Source: Strongyloides papillosus (Eukaryota > Nematoda > Chromadorea > Rhabditida > Strongyloididae). Taken from it: DNA of 64,000 nucleotides. Numbering within the stretch: the first letter of the stretch is position 1; each line of letters starts with the position of its first letter. Location: contig SRSI01000055.1 of NCBI GenBank assembly GCA_005656395.1, forward strand, positions 186,001 to 250,000. Direction: 5' to 3'. A program made the position numbers and the translations under genes. A model generated the notes under the pieces. That model saw nothing but the letters and a program-made list of their open reading frames with translations, ran no database searches and was not told where the DNA came from. Below are positions 1 through 11,724 of the stretch, in pieces.

Positions 1-444
1 AACTTCTTTCTATTTCATGATAACAATTATGATAATTAAATTAAATTCCCTCAACAATATGTAAAAATAAAAATACTTTCTACAAATAAAAAAGGCACAT
101 TATTGTTTGTGAAATATAAATTCTTGATTTAATCACTATCAAATAATTTAATAAAGTAAACTTAAAAAATCCTTTGTTATCATTAAAAAGTTTTTTATTT
201 AAACTTTTCTAATAATTCACAACTTTTATTTCATCATTTCCTATAGGACAATTATTTAGATGACGTCAAAATTTCTTATTTAGACACATTGTTATGTCAT
301 TTTACTCCTTTACACTTACATCTCTTCCTCAGTTTTATAATATGTATCATTTATATATTATTTTGTAGGAAACATTTCTATTGATTAAATTAAGTATAAA
401 ATTTGAAGATTTAAATTATATTAACTTTAGTTGTTGATGATATA
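1..444. other. Upstream region of the wolframin gene
   Basis: No coding segment seen. AT-rich DNA with homopolymer runs. Its one distinct site is the palindromic TGACGTCA listed separately. Confidence 0.4.
261..268. promoter_or_regulatory. CRE/ATF-type palindrome upstream of wolframin
   Basis: A perfect TGACGTCA palindrome ends 176 bp before the wolframin ATG. This is the classic CREB/ATF site and is close to the ATF6/XBP1 unfolded-protein-response element. Mammalian WFS1 is known to be induced by ER stress, so a role here is plausible but is inferred from one match. Confidence 0.35.
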
Positions 445-2724
445 ATGCGTCGTAGGTATAGTGGAAATTATTCTTCAGATGATGAAAGGTATGGTGGAAG
501 AGCATACAGTGGTGGTATGAATTTTGTTGAAGGGAAATTGGCTGATCATAGACGTAAGTTATTGATCATTTAAAGTATTATTCTTGTTTTTTTTTATAAA
601 GGATTTTATGACAATGGAAAAAGTACAATGAATCGCGTTTATAAAGCTCTCTCAAGAAAGGGTGATGAAAATGGAAATGGGAAGTCACGATTTAGAGATT
701 TGCTTTATGATTTAGAAGTTAATGATAAATTAACTGAAGAACAAATTCTGGATAAATATTTTAAGACTGCAGAGCTTGAAGAGATGCTTAATGAGTCATT
801 TGATCAATCGGAGGAAGGGGTAGATTCTGAAGGCAAAGATGATATCAACAATGAATTTGATATCTTTACAAAATCTAATCGTGGAATTTTTTCAATGGAT
901 AATTTTGTTGATTATCTTCTATCAAAATTGCACTTACAATGGAGGACATTATTGTATGCTTTGTTTCCACTCCACCAAATTCAAACGTTAGCATTCATAT
1001 GTCTTGTACAATTTATTAATGTTACAATATTATTAAAATACCTTCCAATGATTATTTGTTATATGTCATTCCTAGGAATGGTATATTTTACATTAAAAAT
1101 GTTCCATAGTAAAACAATTATAAGAAAAGAAAAAGTATGGAAACGTGTTATTGGGATTTTCGAGGATATCCGTGAACGTAAGCATATAAAGAAGGATGAT
1201 GACGATGAGGGAAATGAGGTAAAGGAAAGAAAAATGTCGGAGTGTGAGGATAGTATGTACGATCGTAAAAATTGGGAGCCCTACTCAAATTTCTTCTTCT
1301 GCTTAGTTATCTTTATTTTGTCCATTGGATTTGCTGACGGCAAAATATCAAATTCCATTATCCTTTGTGGAATAGGTGGTTTTTTTGCTGTATTTTGCTT
1401 TGTTGCTTTAGCTGATAATCATGATTTCTGGGCATTAATTGGGATTACAGCTAATTTTATTTCATGTTTACCTTATGTTTTTTCACGAATGGGAATATAC
1501 TCCTCAAAGATGTTGTTTTTTAAATCATGGTTTGAATACAGATTTGGTTATATAACCTTTTCTTTTTCAATACCATCATTGGCTTTTATGTCTATTCCAT
1601 TAATTTATTATATTGCTTTGAAATCCCGTAAACATGGAACAGGGATTTTCCAAGAAATTGTACCGCATATTGTTTGCATAATATGGAGCCATGTAGCAAT
1701 AATGATGTGGTGTATTGGATGGAAGACATTTACACTATCTGGTTTAGCTTTTACAAGTTTTGTCATCACATTTATGCTTTATCCATCTCCAGCAATTGCT
1801 TGTATAGCAGGAGCAATTGGATTTTCTCAAGTAAAAGGTTCCATAGCAACATTGACGTTTATCAAATCAGCAATAACAATTTTTGTACTATGTCTACCAT
1901 TTATTGCCAGAAAAATATTATTAAAACTTAATAAATCAAAAGGATTTAAGAAGATATATTCAAAATTTGAGGATAAACAGTGGTTTCTTCTAGGATTATA
2001 TGTCATAACATTAATGATAGCCGTGTCACTTTTATATCAAAGTAATAGAACGGTTGATTTCAATAATGACGTAACTAATATGACATGGTCTTCATTTGAA
2101 GATTATTGTAAACTTTCTCAAGCTAATACAATAAAACGTCAAATTCAATGTTCTCAATTAAAAGGGACAGCAGTTAATTGGAAGGGAACAGTACAAGCAG
2201 TAAGAGTTGTTGCGATAGATAACTCTTTTGAAACATTGTTAGATTATTTACCTGATTCAATAGATCAAGCTATTCGATGTTTTTATGATCATGATCAATC
2301 AGATACCTCTGATATCTCACCAATTAAACCTAATCAATGTTCAATGACTAGTTATAATGTTTATACTTATGAGATAGAGGTAGCAGGACCATATGGTGAA
2401 AGTAAAATAAATGTCAATAAGGGAACTGTAATTTTAACGGCAGGAGATGTATTTGGGGAAGTCCTACAAATTCTAGAAGAAGGTGATGTAATAAACTTTA
2501 TTGGATATTTTGACCAATATCCAGTTTTTAGATATCCATCAAAGTTACAATTAGCACAGCTTGAATGTGTAACATGTAAACAGTTGTTTAAAAATAAACA
2601 AAATAAAAGATTCAAGGTAACACGAGCAGATTCTCAGAAAAGGAGAATATGGTACCATGTATTACAATCGTTTAAATTTATGTTTAACTTCATCTTAGCA
2701 CCAACATTAACAATGAAATTGTAA
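445..2724 (+). CDS. wfs1: Wolframin (ER multi-pass membrane protein)
   Basis: Two exons, 445-553 and 602-2724, joined across a 48-nt GTAAGT...AAAG intron; the reading frame continues exactly, giving 743 residues (human wolframin has 890). The first 150 or so residues are hydrophilic and cytosolic. From about 150 to 515 there is a run of hydrophobic helices, broken by an acidic/basic loop near residues 215-260. The last 220 or so residues form the luminal domain, with the wolframin signatures [17 protein letters not shown] and [13 protein letters not shown] and a final hydrophobic segment at the C-terminus. In mammals wolframin is a glycoprotein of the ER membrane that acts in calcium balance and the unfolded-protein response. 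I recognised it from the luminal domain and the C-terminal tail; the N-terminal third is poorly conserved. The ATG at 445 is chosen because it keeps the whole short first exon open. Confidence 0.85.
554..601 (+). other. Wolframin intron 1
   Basis: GTAAGT donor, T-rich tract and AAAG acceptor, 48 nt, phase 1. The split codon becomes Arg. It shows the intron style used to model the other genes here. Confidence 0.8.
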
Positions 2725-2770
2725 ATAGATATAAAATACGACTATTTAAATAGTAATAATAAAAAAGACT

Positions 2771-3118
2771 TTATTTTCTCTCTATATTTTTTCTTTTTAA
2801 AGACAATTTTTTATAAAAATAAACAATTAAAATAATTACCACAATAAAGAATGTAAATGTTAATAGAATAATAAATAAACCAAAAATATATTTATTGTTA
2901 TTGTAATTAAAAAAACTAGAATTGTTTTGAAATTTTGGATTGATTTTCTGATAATTCTTAAAAGTAGTTGGGGAATCAACGGTGGATTGTTTGCAATATA
3001 TTAGACTGTAGTCATTTAATGCACTTAATGTGTTTTCCTCGAAAGAAAATGGTGATTCAAATACACTAAGAAAATTGAATCCATTTAAAAGTATTTCTTC
3101 ATCAATATGTAATATCAT
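2771..3118 (-). CDS. Small single-pass membrane protein, unrecognised
   Basis: A 115-residue open frame, convergent with wolframin and only 46 bp from its stop. The first 75 or so residues are hydrophilic and Asn/Ser-rich with one Cys. One strong hydrophobic helix of about 22 residues (FGLFIILLTFTFFIVVIIL) follows, then a short Lys/Arg tail. The positive-inside rule suggests a cytosolic C-terminus and an outward N-terminus. There is no cleavable signal peptide at this start, so a 5' exon could be missing. I recognise no family. It could be a chance frame in AT-rich DNA, but the ordered hydrophilic-TM-basic layout argues for a real small gene. Confidence 0.4.
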   Translation of the reverse strand: MILHIDEEILLNGFNFLSVFESPFSFEENTLSALNDYSLIYCKQSTVDSPTTFKNYQKINPKFQNNSSFFNYNNNKYIFGLFIILLTFTFFIVVIILIVYFYKKLSLKRKNIERK

Positions 3119-4889
3119 AATTATAAGAGTATAATAGTATCTTGAAAAAAGAATAAGAATAGTGTAAAAAAACTTTTGTCGTTACCTTTTTTTATATTAA
3201 ATGATACAATCTAAAACTCGAAAGATTTAGCTGCTAGATATGTAACTAATCAAGATAAGAAATCAAATAGTTATAATATTGCACTTATCTAAAATGTACC
3301 TTTTGTAGATTTGTTATTAGCTATAAAATTTGAACTTTTTGAAAAAAAATATAAAATCTTTCGTTGTATTAACTTATTGTACTTTTACTTTGTGACAATG
3401 TACTCGATAAAAAATTGTAGTGATGATAAGTTAATTCACTACAAATATAATTAAATTTAATCTGATAAAGTGATTTCATTATTTTTTTTGATAGAATTTA
3501 CACGATAGTATCGTTTCTAAATTTCTTATCAAAGTTTAAAATTATGTTAATCTTATTTTATTATAAAAAATATAAAAATTGTTGTTAACAGAATATATGT
3601 TTGTAAAAAAATTCTTCTTATAAAAACTATTATTTACCTAATTATTTATTAATTTTGAATTGAATAATTGTTCAAAAAGTGATGAAAATAACTTCATTTT
3701 GATTATGTTATAAGATATTATCAAAAGATATAACTCCATTTAAATATGATAAATTATCTTATTATGAATCATCACTCAAAGTGTATAAATTTTCATTTCA
3801 TGGTTTATTGCATTCTTAAATAAATTTTTTTACTGTTCATAAATCTTCTTTTGTGTTAATAACCGTTTGTTCAATATATTCTTCTAAGTCGTAATTAAAT
3901 AAACAGAACAATTTACTATAAATATCATACATTCTTATTTTTTATCCATCACGTCATTATTAATTAATCGTAATAATGAAAATTGCAATAATTAATTAAT
4001 AGACAAATATATAATTTCTAATATACTTCGAATTATTTATGGCTGTAAAGAGATGTAAATGTATGCACGTAAAAAATTGTCAAAATTATAAATAAAATTA
4101 ATTAATTAACAAATTTTGATAATTGGATCTTCTTATTATGACGCATTTTCTTTTAAAGAATTGTCAAACACTATCATTTCAAAATTTAGACACCTTCAAT
4201 CATTATTTTTTTATCTTAATGGAGTATAAATTTCACTAAATCTCACTTTTTATAGATCATTATAAGCATCATTAACTATTTAATTGTATAGAAACGCGAT
4301 ATAGTCCCTCTCGTGTTGTATGAAAAACGAGGAGTATCCTAACTTACATTTTAGCATATATTAGAAAAAATTGTTAAATACTTAAACGGTTGAACAAAGA
4401 TGTATAATTAAGTTGGTGTCACTGGTAAAAAAAGAAAAAATAAAGCCTATATTCAGACGTAAATATCATCACAATTTACTCGCTTGTTAACGGGTCGCCG
4501 TTTTAAATATTACTAACATATATTGAAGTATAAAAACAAATAATCTATGATGAATCAATTTCCCTCTGCAAAAACTACTTGTAGTTAATGGAAGTTCTTA
4601 AGTTTTTTACATGAAGACAAAAGAATTACATTACTATTGGCATGTAAATAGAATGATTAATCGTTTTAGTCTAATATAAAAATTTTATACAAGTATAAGT
4701 GTACCTGTGCTATATTCAAAAAAAAATCCAATTTTTATAGAAAAAATCAACAATACAAATATTTTTACATTACTATACTTTATTAGTGTAAATTTGAAGT
4801 AATGAGTAGTTAGATAAAAATTTTTAAGATACACATACATATACAATTTAAACTATACAAATATTTAAAAAAAAAAGAAATTATTTTGT
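3119..4889. other. Intergenic, no gene seen
   Basis: About 1.8 kb of AT-rich DNA with many short poly-A/T tracts. I found no coding frame, RNA gene or clear repeat. It would hold the promoter of the minus-strand membrane protein. Confidence 0.4.
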
Positions 4890-6046
4890 CTAATTATTGA
4901 AGTAGGGTATTTCACTTATAATAGAACCATCTTGTGAAATAGCAGGGACCATATCAACTCGTCTTTGTGTACTTGTTGATAATGGTCGAAAAGCCTGCTT
5001 TGGTTTGTTGTAGCCAATCCTAGAGATAGTCTCGTCCCCAATTCCAGGAAATCCAAAAGATTCATCAACCTTTGAGTCTTCTAATGCGAAGAAATTTTTC
5101 GCAGGCTTAAATTTCGGTACAGACGGTTGCCGGAAATGTTGGAACTGTGGATCCTTTGCCTTTGGTCTCTCTAGTGATATGCAGCCAGAGGATCGAGACT
5201 TTTTCTCCGTTGGTTGATTCATCCCTCTTTGGAGATTGAAGGATACCTGTGAATCGTCAAAAACAGGTTTTTGATTACCCTAGAAATGGAACAATATAAA
5301 TAAAAAACATTATAAACATACAATCTTATCATCGTTTTCTCTACGACGTTTCAAATTCATTGATTCCAATCTCCCTTGAACTGCCAGAAGATTTTCCTTA
5401 CTTTTTTGAGAGTGAAGTTCCAGCTCTCTAACTCTTTCCTGCAGAGCTCTACCACCTTTTTTGTATTTTGATGCCAGTTGATTAAGTTGAGTAATCTTGT
5501 CCTTTAGATTACTATTCTCTTCTTCTTTTTCCTTTAGCATGGCATCCTTTTCTTTCATAGCCGTAAGAAGTTGGGCTTCACGTTTCTTGAACTCCTCCTT
5601 CATCTTTTCCAAAGCATTTGTTGCTTCAGCCGCTTTGCGAACCTAAAAAAATTTAATAATAAATAAATATTAACTTTAGTATTACCTGTACAGCCATGTT
5701 TCTTATATTATTCTCGTAATGGTACTTTTGAAAACTTCTTATCTTGTCAATCTTCTTCTGAGTTTCCTTTAACTCAATCTCTGGGTCTTTGAAGTATACT
5801 GATTTGTTCTGCCCTAGTCTTGAGTTTATTTCCAGAAGATGAGTACTGGTTTTGCAGTTAGGACAATCAACACGATCTTCTTTCGTCTCTAAAATATCAT
5901 CATAAAAAAATTTTAAAAGAATTCTTACCTAATCCGAGGCATGGTAGACAAAATATATGACCGCAATTTGTGAGGTATAGCTGTGTCTGAGAAAGTCCAG
6001 AAACACAGCGGTTACAACGAATCCAAAAGCAATCGTTGAGTGACAT
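4890..6046 (-). CDS. ZHP/RNF212/HEI10-family RING protein (meiotic crossover factor)
   Basis: Four exons on the minus strand: 6046-5929, 5888-5686, 5642-5322 and 5279-4890, with introns of 41-43 nt; all phases agree and give 343 residues. The RING finger is at the extreme N-terminus: CNRC, then CGHIFCLPC, then CPNC at about residue 48. A YFKDP segment, typical of the Zip3/RNF212/HEI10 group, follows. A long Lys/Glu coiled coil (about residues 75-205) and a Ser/Pro-rich basic tail make up the rest. In C. elegans the relatives ZHP-1 to ZHP-4 (ZHP-3 is of similar size) localise to the synaptonemal complex and act as SUMO or ubiquitin ligases that set crossovers. The order RING, coiled coil, disordered tail fits well. 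I cannot tell which of the four paralogues this is. The start at 6046 puts the first RING Cys pair near residue 11, as in the family. Confidence 0.8.
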
Positions 6047-7629
6047 TATCACAAAATTGAACAGGTCAAAATAATAAATATGGAAGATGGCGAATTTATT
6101 ATAAGGAGAATAAATGTGAATATAATAAAAATTTGAATTTACTTATATACACATCAATGTTAAATAAAACAATGACAAAGGATTAAAAAATTTTATTATA
6201 CAATATTCTAATTCTTAAAGCCATCAAACATATGTAAATTTCTTTTTATTAAATATATTAGGTAAGGGAATCAAAATGTTTTGTAATTTGAATAAGAAAA
6301 GAGTATAGGAGTACTGGAAATATTAATAATTGAATTTGTAGGTGAAATTCAAGAAGTTTTCAAGTAGTAATTTAGAAGTAGCATTTTTAAAAAATATCTT
6401 CTAAATAAGGTTTCAAAAAAATTTATCTGTTTTTATTGATTAAATAAGAGTTATGATCTGAATCTAAAAATTCATTAAAATATATTTATTTATCCTTTTA
6501 AAGAACAATAACAAAGTATAATATATTTATATAAAATGAAGGGGACACGTGAATTCACCACCGTATTTTGCTTTTTTAGACATTGAAAAAATGTGTATTT
6601 ACAATAAATTTTTTGTATTGTAATGGTCTTAACTATATAAATCTTATAGTTGTGCGACTTTTTTTATTTTATTAACTTATACAACTTATTATATATAAAT
6701 TATCTAATAACACACGAAATTTTAAAAATGATGCAAACTTTCAAAGACGCCAAGTTTTTTTATGATACAAATATATATTAATGTATTGTAAATACATTAT
6801 TAAAAATAAATATTAATGAATTGACCATTGATATAAGATAATGTTGAGTAATAATAAAGATAATAACAACAATAAACAGTAATATTAATAATATTATTCT
6901 ATTTTTTATCTTTATAGTATGGCAATTATTAAAATTACAAAAACTCAATTGTTTAGTATAAAAGAGAGTTTGAAAATAAGCTTCTTGTTAAAATTATTGC
7001 AACCTTACTAGATTTTTTTTATAGTTTTACAAATATATAATCATGCTCTAGATAATTAATTTACATTTAACTTGTAAAAATGGTTTTTTAATTTTTAGCA
7101 TTGAACATATTTGTAATTTAGAAACTTTTATATTATAAAATCTTACTCATAATGAACAAATGTTTTAGTAAAATCTGAAAAATTAATATTTAAGCAAAAA
7201 ATAAAGTGAATTTGTTTATTAATATCATTTATAAACAATATCAAATAAGAATAAATGCTTGTTATTAATAATTACAATGTACTAATATAATTTTTATTGT
7301 TATCATTATTGCAAATTTAAATTAAGTTATATAGATGATTTTCAGTAAATTAATTTATGTAGCTTTATTAAAATATTTATTAATTATGCTTTGTTTATTA
7401 ATATTTATTTAATGATATCACTAGTACTATACAAAAAATTTATTAATTACGTGAACATCTTATACTTCTATTAGTTTTTTTATACACTATTATGTATAGT
7501 ACAAAGTAACTTTATTCAAAATTGTTATATATTACAGTGTTAAGACACATTTCTAAAAAAGCAAAGCAGGCTTTACAACTTTTTATAAATTTCCATACAA
7601 ACCAGCGGTAAGTTCATGTGTTGCCAAAT
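6047..7629. other. Intergenic, no gene seen
   Basis: AT-rich spacer between the RING gene and the serpin. The stretch around 6400-6540 resembles the 5' flanks of the CAP genes (the text ttaaagaacaataacaaag at about 6498, followed by a TATA-like run), but no CAP coding sequence follows. This may be a stray copy of that promoter block. Confidence 0.35.
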
Positions 7630-7773
7630 CTAAAAACTGATTAGTATGATATTTTGTATTAATTTATACCCTTCTGCCTTTACACTAATTGAGGCGGATC
7701 TTTCATTTGATTCCATATATTTCGAAATATCAGAAATAGTAGGATGAGTTTTTGTTTTCTTCACGAAGTATTT
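7630..7773 (-). pseudogene. Possible coding relic, unrecognised
   Basis: A 47-codon open stretch on the minus strand has a protein-like composition (KYFVKKTKTHPTISDIS, then KYMESNERSASISVKAEGYK). Neighbouring frames continue in the same style on both sides, but stops and frame changes separate them. That pattern suggests a decayed gene or an exon missing its neighbours. No family recognised; chance cannot be excluded. Confidence 0.25.
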
Positions 7774-7824
7774 TTAAATATCTTTTGATTGTGTGTGATC
7801 ATTTCCTTAACGTATTTCATAACC

Positions 7825-7832
7825 TATAAAAG
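7825..7832 (+). promoter_or_regulatory. TATA box of the serpin gene
   Basis: TATAAAAG lies 56 bp before the serpin ATG, the same distance as in the CAP genes of this window. This implies a short 5' UTR of about 25-30 nt. Confidence 0.5.
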
Positions 7833-7880
7833 TGCTGGTAATTCATAGATTTTTCATTTTACCAAATTCTATATTTTAAA

Positions 7881-9005
7881 ATGTCATCTACACCATTATT
7901 CACTACTCATGCTAATTTTGCTATCAAGACTCTTACCAAACTAATTGAATGTAATAAAGAATCAAAATCAATAATCTACTCACCAATTAGTGTTGGTATT
8001 GCTTTAGCCATGGCTTATGTTGGTAGTTGTGGTGAAGCAAAAGAACAAATAAAAAAGCACCTTGTTGGTGATTTGGATGATGAAGAGCTCCATTCAAAAT
8101 TTAATGAGTTTCTAAATAACATATCAAAAAATGAAGAATTTTCATTGGAGTGTGTAAATAAAATTTATGTTAAAGATGGCTTCTCTTTATCAGACACCTA
8201 CACACAAACAATTATGAAATATTACAATGGACAATTTGAACAAATAAATTTTACTGATCCAAACTCATGTGATAAAATAAATGACTTTGTTAAAAAAGCA
8301 ACAAATAATATAATTGAAAATCTCATTTCAGAATCTGATTTGGATGAGTTGACAAGATTAATTTTGATTAATGCAATCTATTTCAAAGGTAAATGGTGTG
8401 TTAAGTTTGATAAGAGTAACACAATTGAGGAAGATTTTTATGTCACTAAAGATGTTACAAAAAAAGTCAAGATGATGACTAAGAAAGATAAATATCAATA
8501 TTGTGAAAATGAAGATTACCAAATACTTAAACTTGATTATGAAGGTAGACAACATAGTATGATAATATTATTACCAAAAGAAAAATGTTCATTGATTGAG
8601 AAACTACCTTCATTGGATGGTCAATTATTGTTTGATTTGCAGTTTAAATTTTCACGTAATGTACCAGTAACAGTTTACCTTCCAAAGTTTAAAACTGAAT
8701 CTACACATATATTGAATGAACCACTCATTAGTCTTGGCATGGATGTACCATTCTCTGGTAAGGCTGATTTTTCGTTAATGTCAAATGAAGAACCATTAAA
8801 AATAAGTAAAGTTATCCAAAAAGCATTCATTGAGGTTGACGAAGAGGGAGTTGAGGCAGCTGCAGCAACAGCCGTTATAATGTGCAGAATAACTTGTATC
8901 CCTTCGGCACCACTTAAAGAACATATTTTTAGAGCTGATCATCCATTTATATACTTTATTCTCGATAATCATAACAATATTCTTTTTTCCGGGATTTATC
9001 AATAA
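7881..9005 (+). CDS. Serpin, intracellular type
   Basis: One exon, 374 residues, the usual size of a serpin core. It begins MSSTPLFTTHANFAIKTL with no signal peptide, so it is probably cytosolic (or secreted by a non-classical route). Family landmarks are clear: SIIYSPISVGIALAMAYVG (helix B region), LILINAIYFKGKW (strand 3A), and near the end the reactive-loop hinge EEGVEAAAATAV, followed by DHPFIYFI and the C-terminal strand ending FSGIYQ. The small-residue hinge (Gly-Val-Glu-Ala-Ala-Ala-Ala-Thr) is the pattern of inhibitory serpins. Counting from the hinge puts P1 at Ile or the preceding Arg of MCRIT, so trypsin-like specificity is possible but uncertain. Loop cysteines flank this site. It is upstream of, and on the same strand as, the CAP cluster. 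Confidence 0.9.
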   Translation: MSSTPLFTTHANFAIKTLTKLIECNKESKSIIYSPISVGIALAMAYVGSCGEAKEQIKKHLVGDLDDEELHSKFNEFLNNISKNEEFSLECVNKIYVKDGFSLSDTYTQTIMKYYNGQFEQINFTDPNSCDKINDFVKKATNNIIENLISESDLDELTRLILINAIYFKGKWCVKFDKSNTIEEDFYVTKDVTKKVKMMTKKDKYQYCENEDYQILKLDYEGRQHSMIILLPKEKCSLIEKLPSLDGQLLFDLQFKFSRNVPVTVYLPKFKTESTHILNEPLISLGMDVPFSGKADFSLMSNEEPLKISKVIQKAFIEVDEEGVEAAAATAVIMCRITCIPSAPLKEHIFRADHPFIYFILDNHNNILFSGIYQ

Positions 9006-9126
9006 GTTTTAGAAAATGTGTTCTATTATTTACATACAACATTAAAAAAAATAATAAATTTATACCAGTAAAATTAAAAATTTTTATTTAAATTACACAT
9101 TAAAGTAAACTTCATACCCTTTCTAA

Positions 9127-9456
9127 TTACGCAATCCTATCACCCTTCTGCATTGCCATTAATTCTATTTGTTCTTGGGCATCTTTATCTGGTGTCGAGA
9201 TCCTTACATGTTTTTTTGGATGGGTTGAAATAACATCTTCTGATTTATCATCTTCATCTATAACTTCAAGGTGATTTTCAAATGTTTTTAATTTCGGAAA
9301 AGTGTGGTCTGATAACATACTATCACCCTCATTTTTGTTTTCATCCTCTTTATCATCTACTTTATCATCCTCTTTCTCATCATGATTATCTAATTCTTCT
9401 ACCTCTTCTTCCTCCTCATCTTCTTTATCATCCGTTGAATCAAATTCACAATCCAT
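9127..9456 (-). CDS. Acidic Asp/Glu-rich open frame, possible receptor-tail remnant
   Basis: Open from the ATG at 9456, giving 109 residues; the frame stays open 60 nt further upstream but only with a TTG. It has a dense Asp/Glu stretch (about residues 8-45) and then a more ordinary tail with KKHVRISTPDKDAQ. No domain is recognised. It lies directly downstream of, and on the same strand as, the decayed receptor kinase. The text before its ATG overlaps the end of kinase subdomain XI in another frame. I therefore suspect that it is the cytoplasmic tail of that former receptor, now out of frame, rather than a gene of its own. Confidence 0.35.
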   Translation of the reverse strand: MDCEFDSTDDKEDEEEEEVEELDNHDEKEDDKVDDKEDENKNEGDSMLSDHTFPKLKTFENHLEVIDEDDKSEDVISTHPKKHVRISTPDKDAQEQIELMAMQKGDRIA

Positions 9457-9478
9457 CTTATATTCATTTTTAAGTTTT

Positions 9479-10138
9479 TCATTATTGTTTGAACTCTTCT
9501 GTTGCGCATGGTTCAAGACGCATTAATATTTGAAAGAATGATGGCCTATCACTGAGGTTGTAGCTTCAACAATGTTTTATTGTATTATATTAAAATTCAG
9601 CACATCCTTGTGTGTGTAGTAAAATTCTCCTTGAATTAAAAATATACTCAAAAACTTTGGAGTTATCCAAACTAGCATATAGTTGTTGTGTTAATGTTAA
9701 CATTTCATATAAAACAATAACGTAAGATCAGATATCTGATTCAACAGAAAATTCACCATCTTTAGAACTTTCTTGGGCCATCCATCTAACAGGAATAAGA
9801 CATTTACCAGTCGGTTGATAATACTAATGATAATAATTATCTCTTACGATACCAAAATCACGCATTTTAACTATTTCATCTCTATGTACCAAATAATTTC
9901 TTGCAGCTAAATCTCTATGATAAAGTTTATGACTTTCTAGGTATGCCATACCATCAGCTATTTGTGCAGCCCAATTAGTAAGTTTTTGTGATGATGGTAT
10001 GGGTTTATTATCAAAATTATCCTCTGAATTTGGCTTATGAGATCTTAGGAAATCTTTTAAATTTTCTTTTTCCATCATCTCCAAAACAACGAGTACAGGT
10101 TGGCCTTCACAAACAACATCATACACATAAAAATTCAT
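9479..10138 (-). pseudogene. Decayed insulin-receptor-type tyrosine kinase domain
   Basis: Read on the minus strand, the order is that of an insulin/IGF receptor kinase (DAF-2 type in nematodes). It runs from CEGQPVLVVLEMM and LKDFLRSHKP (hinge region), through ADGMAYLESHKLYHRDLAARN (catalytic loop split here as HRDLAARN), [17 protein letters not shown] (activation segment end), to SDRPSFFQIL (subdomain XI). It is broken by in-frame stops at 9824-9826, 9728-9730 (at the conserved Trp of SDxW), 9590-9592 and 9566-9568 (at the conserved Trp of the CW motif), and by a frame change near 9722. The glycine before DFG is Arg. Only the part from the hinge onward is present; the ATP-lobe, membrane and extracellular exons are absent. 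It is a 5'-truncated pseudogene copy. Confidence 0.8.
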
Positions 10139-10884
10139 AGCGATGAAACATAATTGAAAAATTTTGTTTATTTCTGTATAAATTTTTATTTATATTCAAT
10201 AAATTATTTAAAATTATATGTGTAGTGTCATTTATTTTTTAATGATTTGTAAAAAAATATTCAGGATTTTTTAATTTTTATGTATTAGTATATTCTTATA
10301 ATATAATATGTATATAAAAAATATATATATGTTATACGTTTAATAATTGTATGTAACATTTTAAATAATTTATTACATATTTATTTAAGAAGTATATCAT
10401 ATAAAACATTTTTTAAACATACTTATAATATTTTCATCCAATTATTTTAAATTTAAGATAAATTTATCTAAAATATAATATATATTTCACATATAATAAT
10501 TGTGTTATATAATTATTTTTTCTTTTTTATATGCTTAAAAAGAAGTATAAATATTGCCCAAAAATGTCTTTATTATACTTATTAATCACTTTAAAAAAAG
10601 TGATTTTATGCAATTAAAATGTACTTGTTGTGTAGTATTTGTTTGGGATCATTAATTTTGACGCAGACAAAAAAGAATTGGTTTTTTAAATAAGATTAAT
10701 TATCTTTAATAAAAAATTAATTTTGTTTTCACTATAATTCTTTTCTAACTTAACTGATTTTTATTAATTAATATTCAAAAGATATATTTTTTAACTAGAG
10801 AAGTTAGAAAAGTTTTAGTTTTTTGTGCTCACAATTGGACAAGTTATCTTTAAAAACACTTTTCAACCCTCTTTTTAGAAATGT
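10139..10884. other. Spacer at the start of the CAP array
   Basis: AT-rich. No coding frame seen. The last part lacks the promoter block and signal-peptide exon start found before the other CAP genes, so the first array copy is truncated on this side. Confidence 0.4.
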
Positions 10885-11724
10885 GCTGTAAAAATATTCT
10901 ACAACTATGCAGAAGCATTAGAATATTGTCAATGTCTTAAAAGATATGAAGCAGCGAAACGTAAAAAGAACAGTTGACGGATAAAATCATCTTTTATGAA
11001 ATGCGGAAACTTTGTTAAGGGATTAAATAAAGTTTCATCAAGAAAATCTCCAAAGGAAACAAAAAATAATTTTCCAGGAAAAGGAAATTCTATTATAAAT
11101 TCTGAAAAAGATTATAAAAAAATCTAATTGGTAATGCACAAAAGAGTTTTCTTTACCCCAAAAAATGAATACATAAGGTTTTAGTTACTATATTTGAAAA
11201 AAGGTGTGGAATAGCTGTAATGTTAAATGTTATCGTAGTATTCATTACGGAAAGTATAAAAGTTTAGTAAGTCTTATTTTCATAAGTTTTTTTATTTATT
11301 ATATAGATTTTAGATGTGGTAAACGTCTATAGATGAAACAATAGAGAGACCAAACTTGTATAAATTTCATAGTTCATACCTAGATGATGTTGCACGAAAA
11401 CTTGCTAATAACTATGCAAATAACAAAAAATTAGACGTTAATCCATATGCTATGTGTGGAATGTTATATGCCAGTGTAAAGAAATTTTTAGCTTCATCAA
11501 TAGTAAAATCTTGGTATAATATGAAGGCCAAATATAACTATATTTTAAATAGACCAATTTCTAGAGCTGCCCTTAGTTTTACACAAATTGTTTGGATATC
11601 TACAAAGAAATTTGGCATTGGTGTACGCTATGATAGTGGTCGTGTTTATGTTATTCTTCTTTTTCTTCCAAGAGGGAATAAAAAAGGAGAATTTAAACAA
11701 AATGTTTTCAAACGTAAACGTTAA
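10885..11724 (+). pseudogene. CAP-array pseudogene 1 (5'-truncated)
   Basis: The text is closest to the gene at 15.0 kb. It begins inside the two-cysteine block (NYAEALEYCQ), so the signal peptide and proline motif are gone. Lesions: TGA at 10975-10977, where the 15.0-kb gene has Trp; a frame change and stop near 11125; TGA at 11334-11336, just after the exon-2 start; and a small insertion near 11360. From 11356 to the stop at 11724 the CAP domain is still open (ALSFTQIVWISTKKFGIGV, GNKKGEFKQNVFKRKR). A GTAAGT...ATATAG intron survives at about 11268-11306. This is a recent loss, because the CAP half has hardly drifted. Confidence 0.8.
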
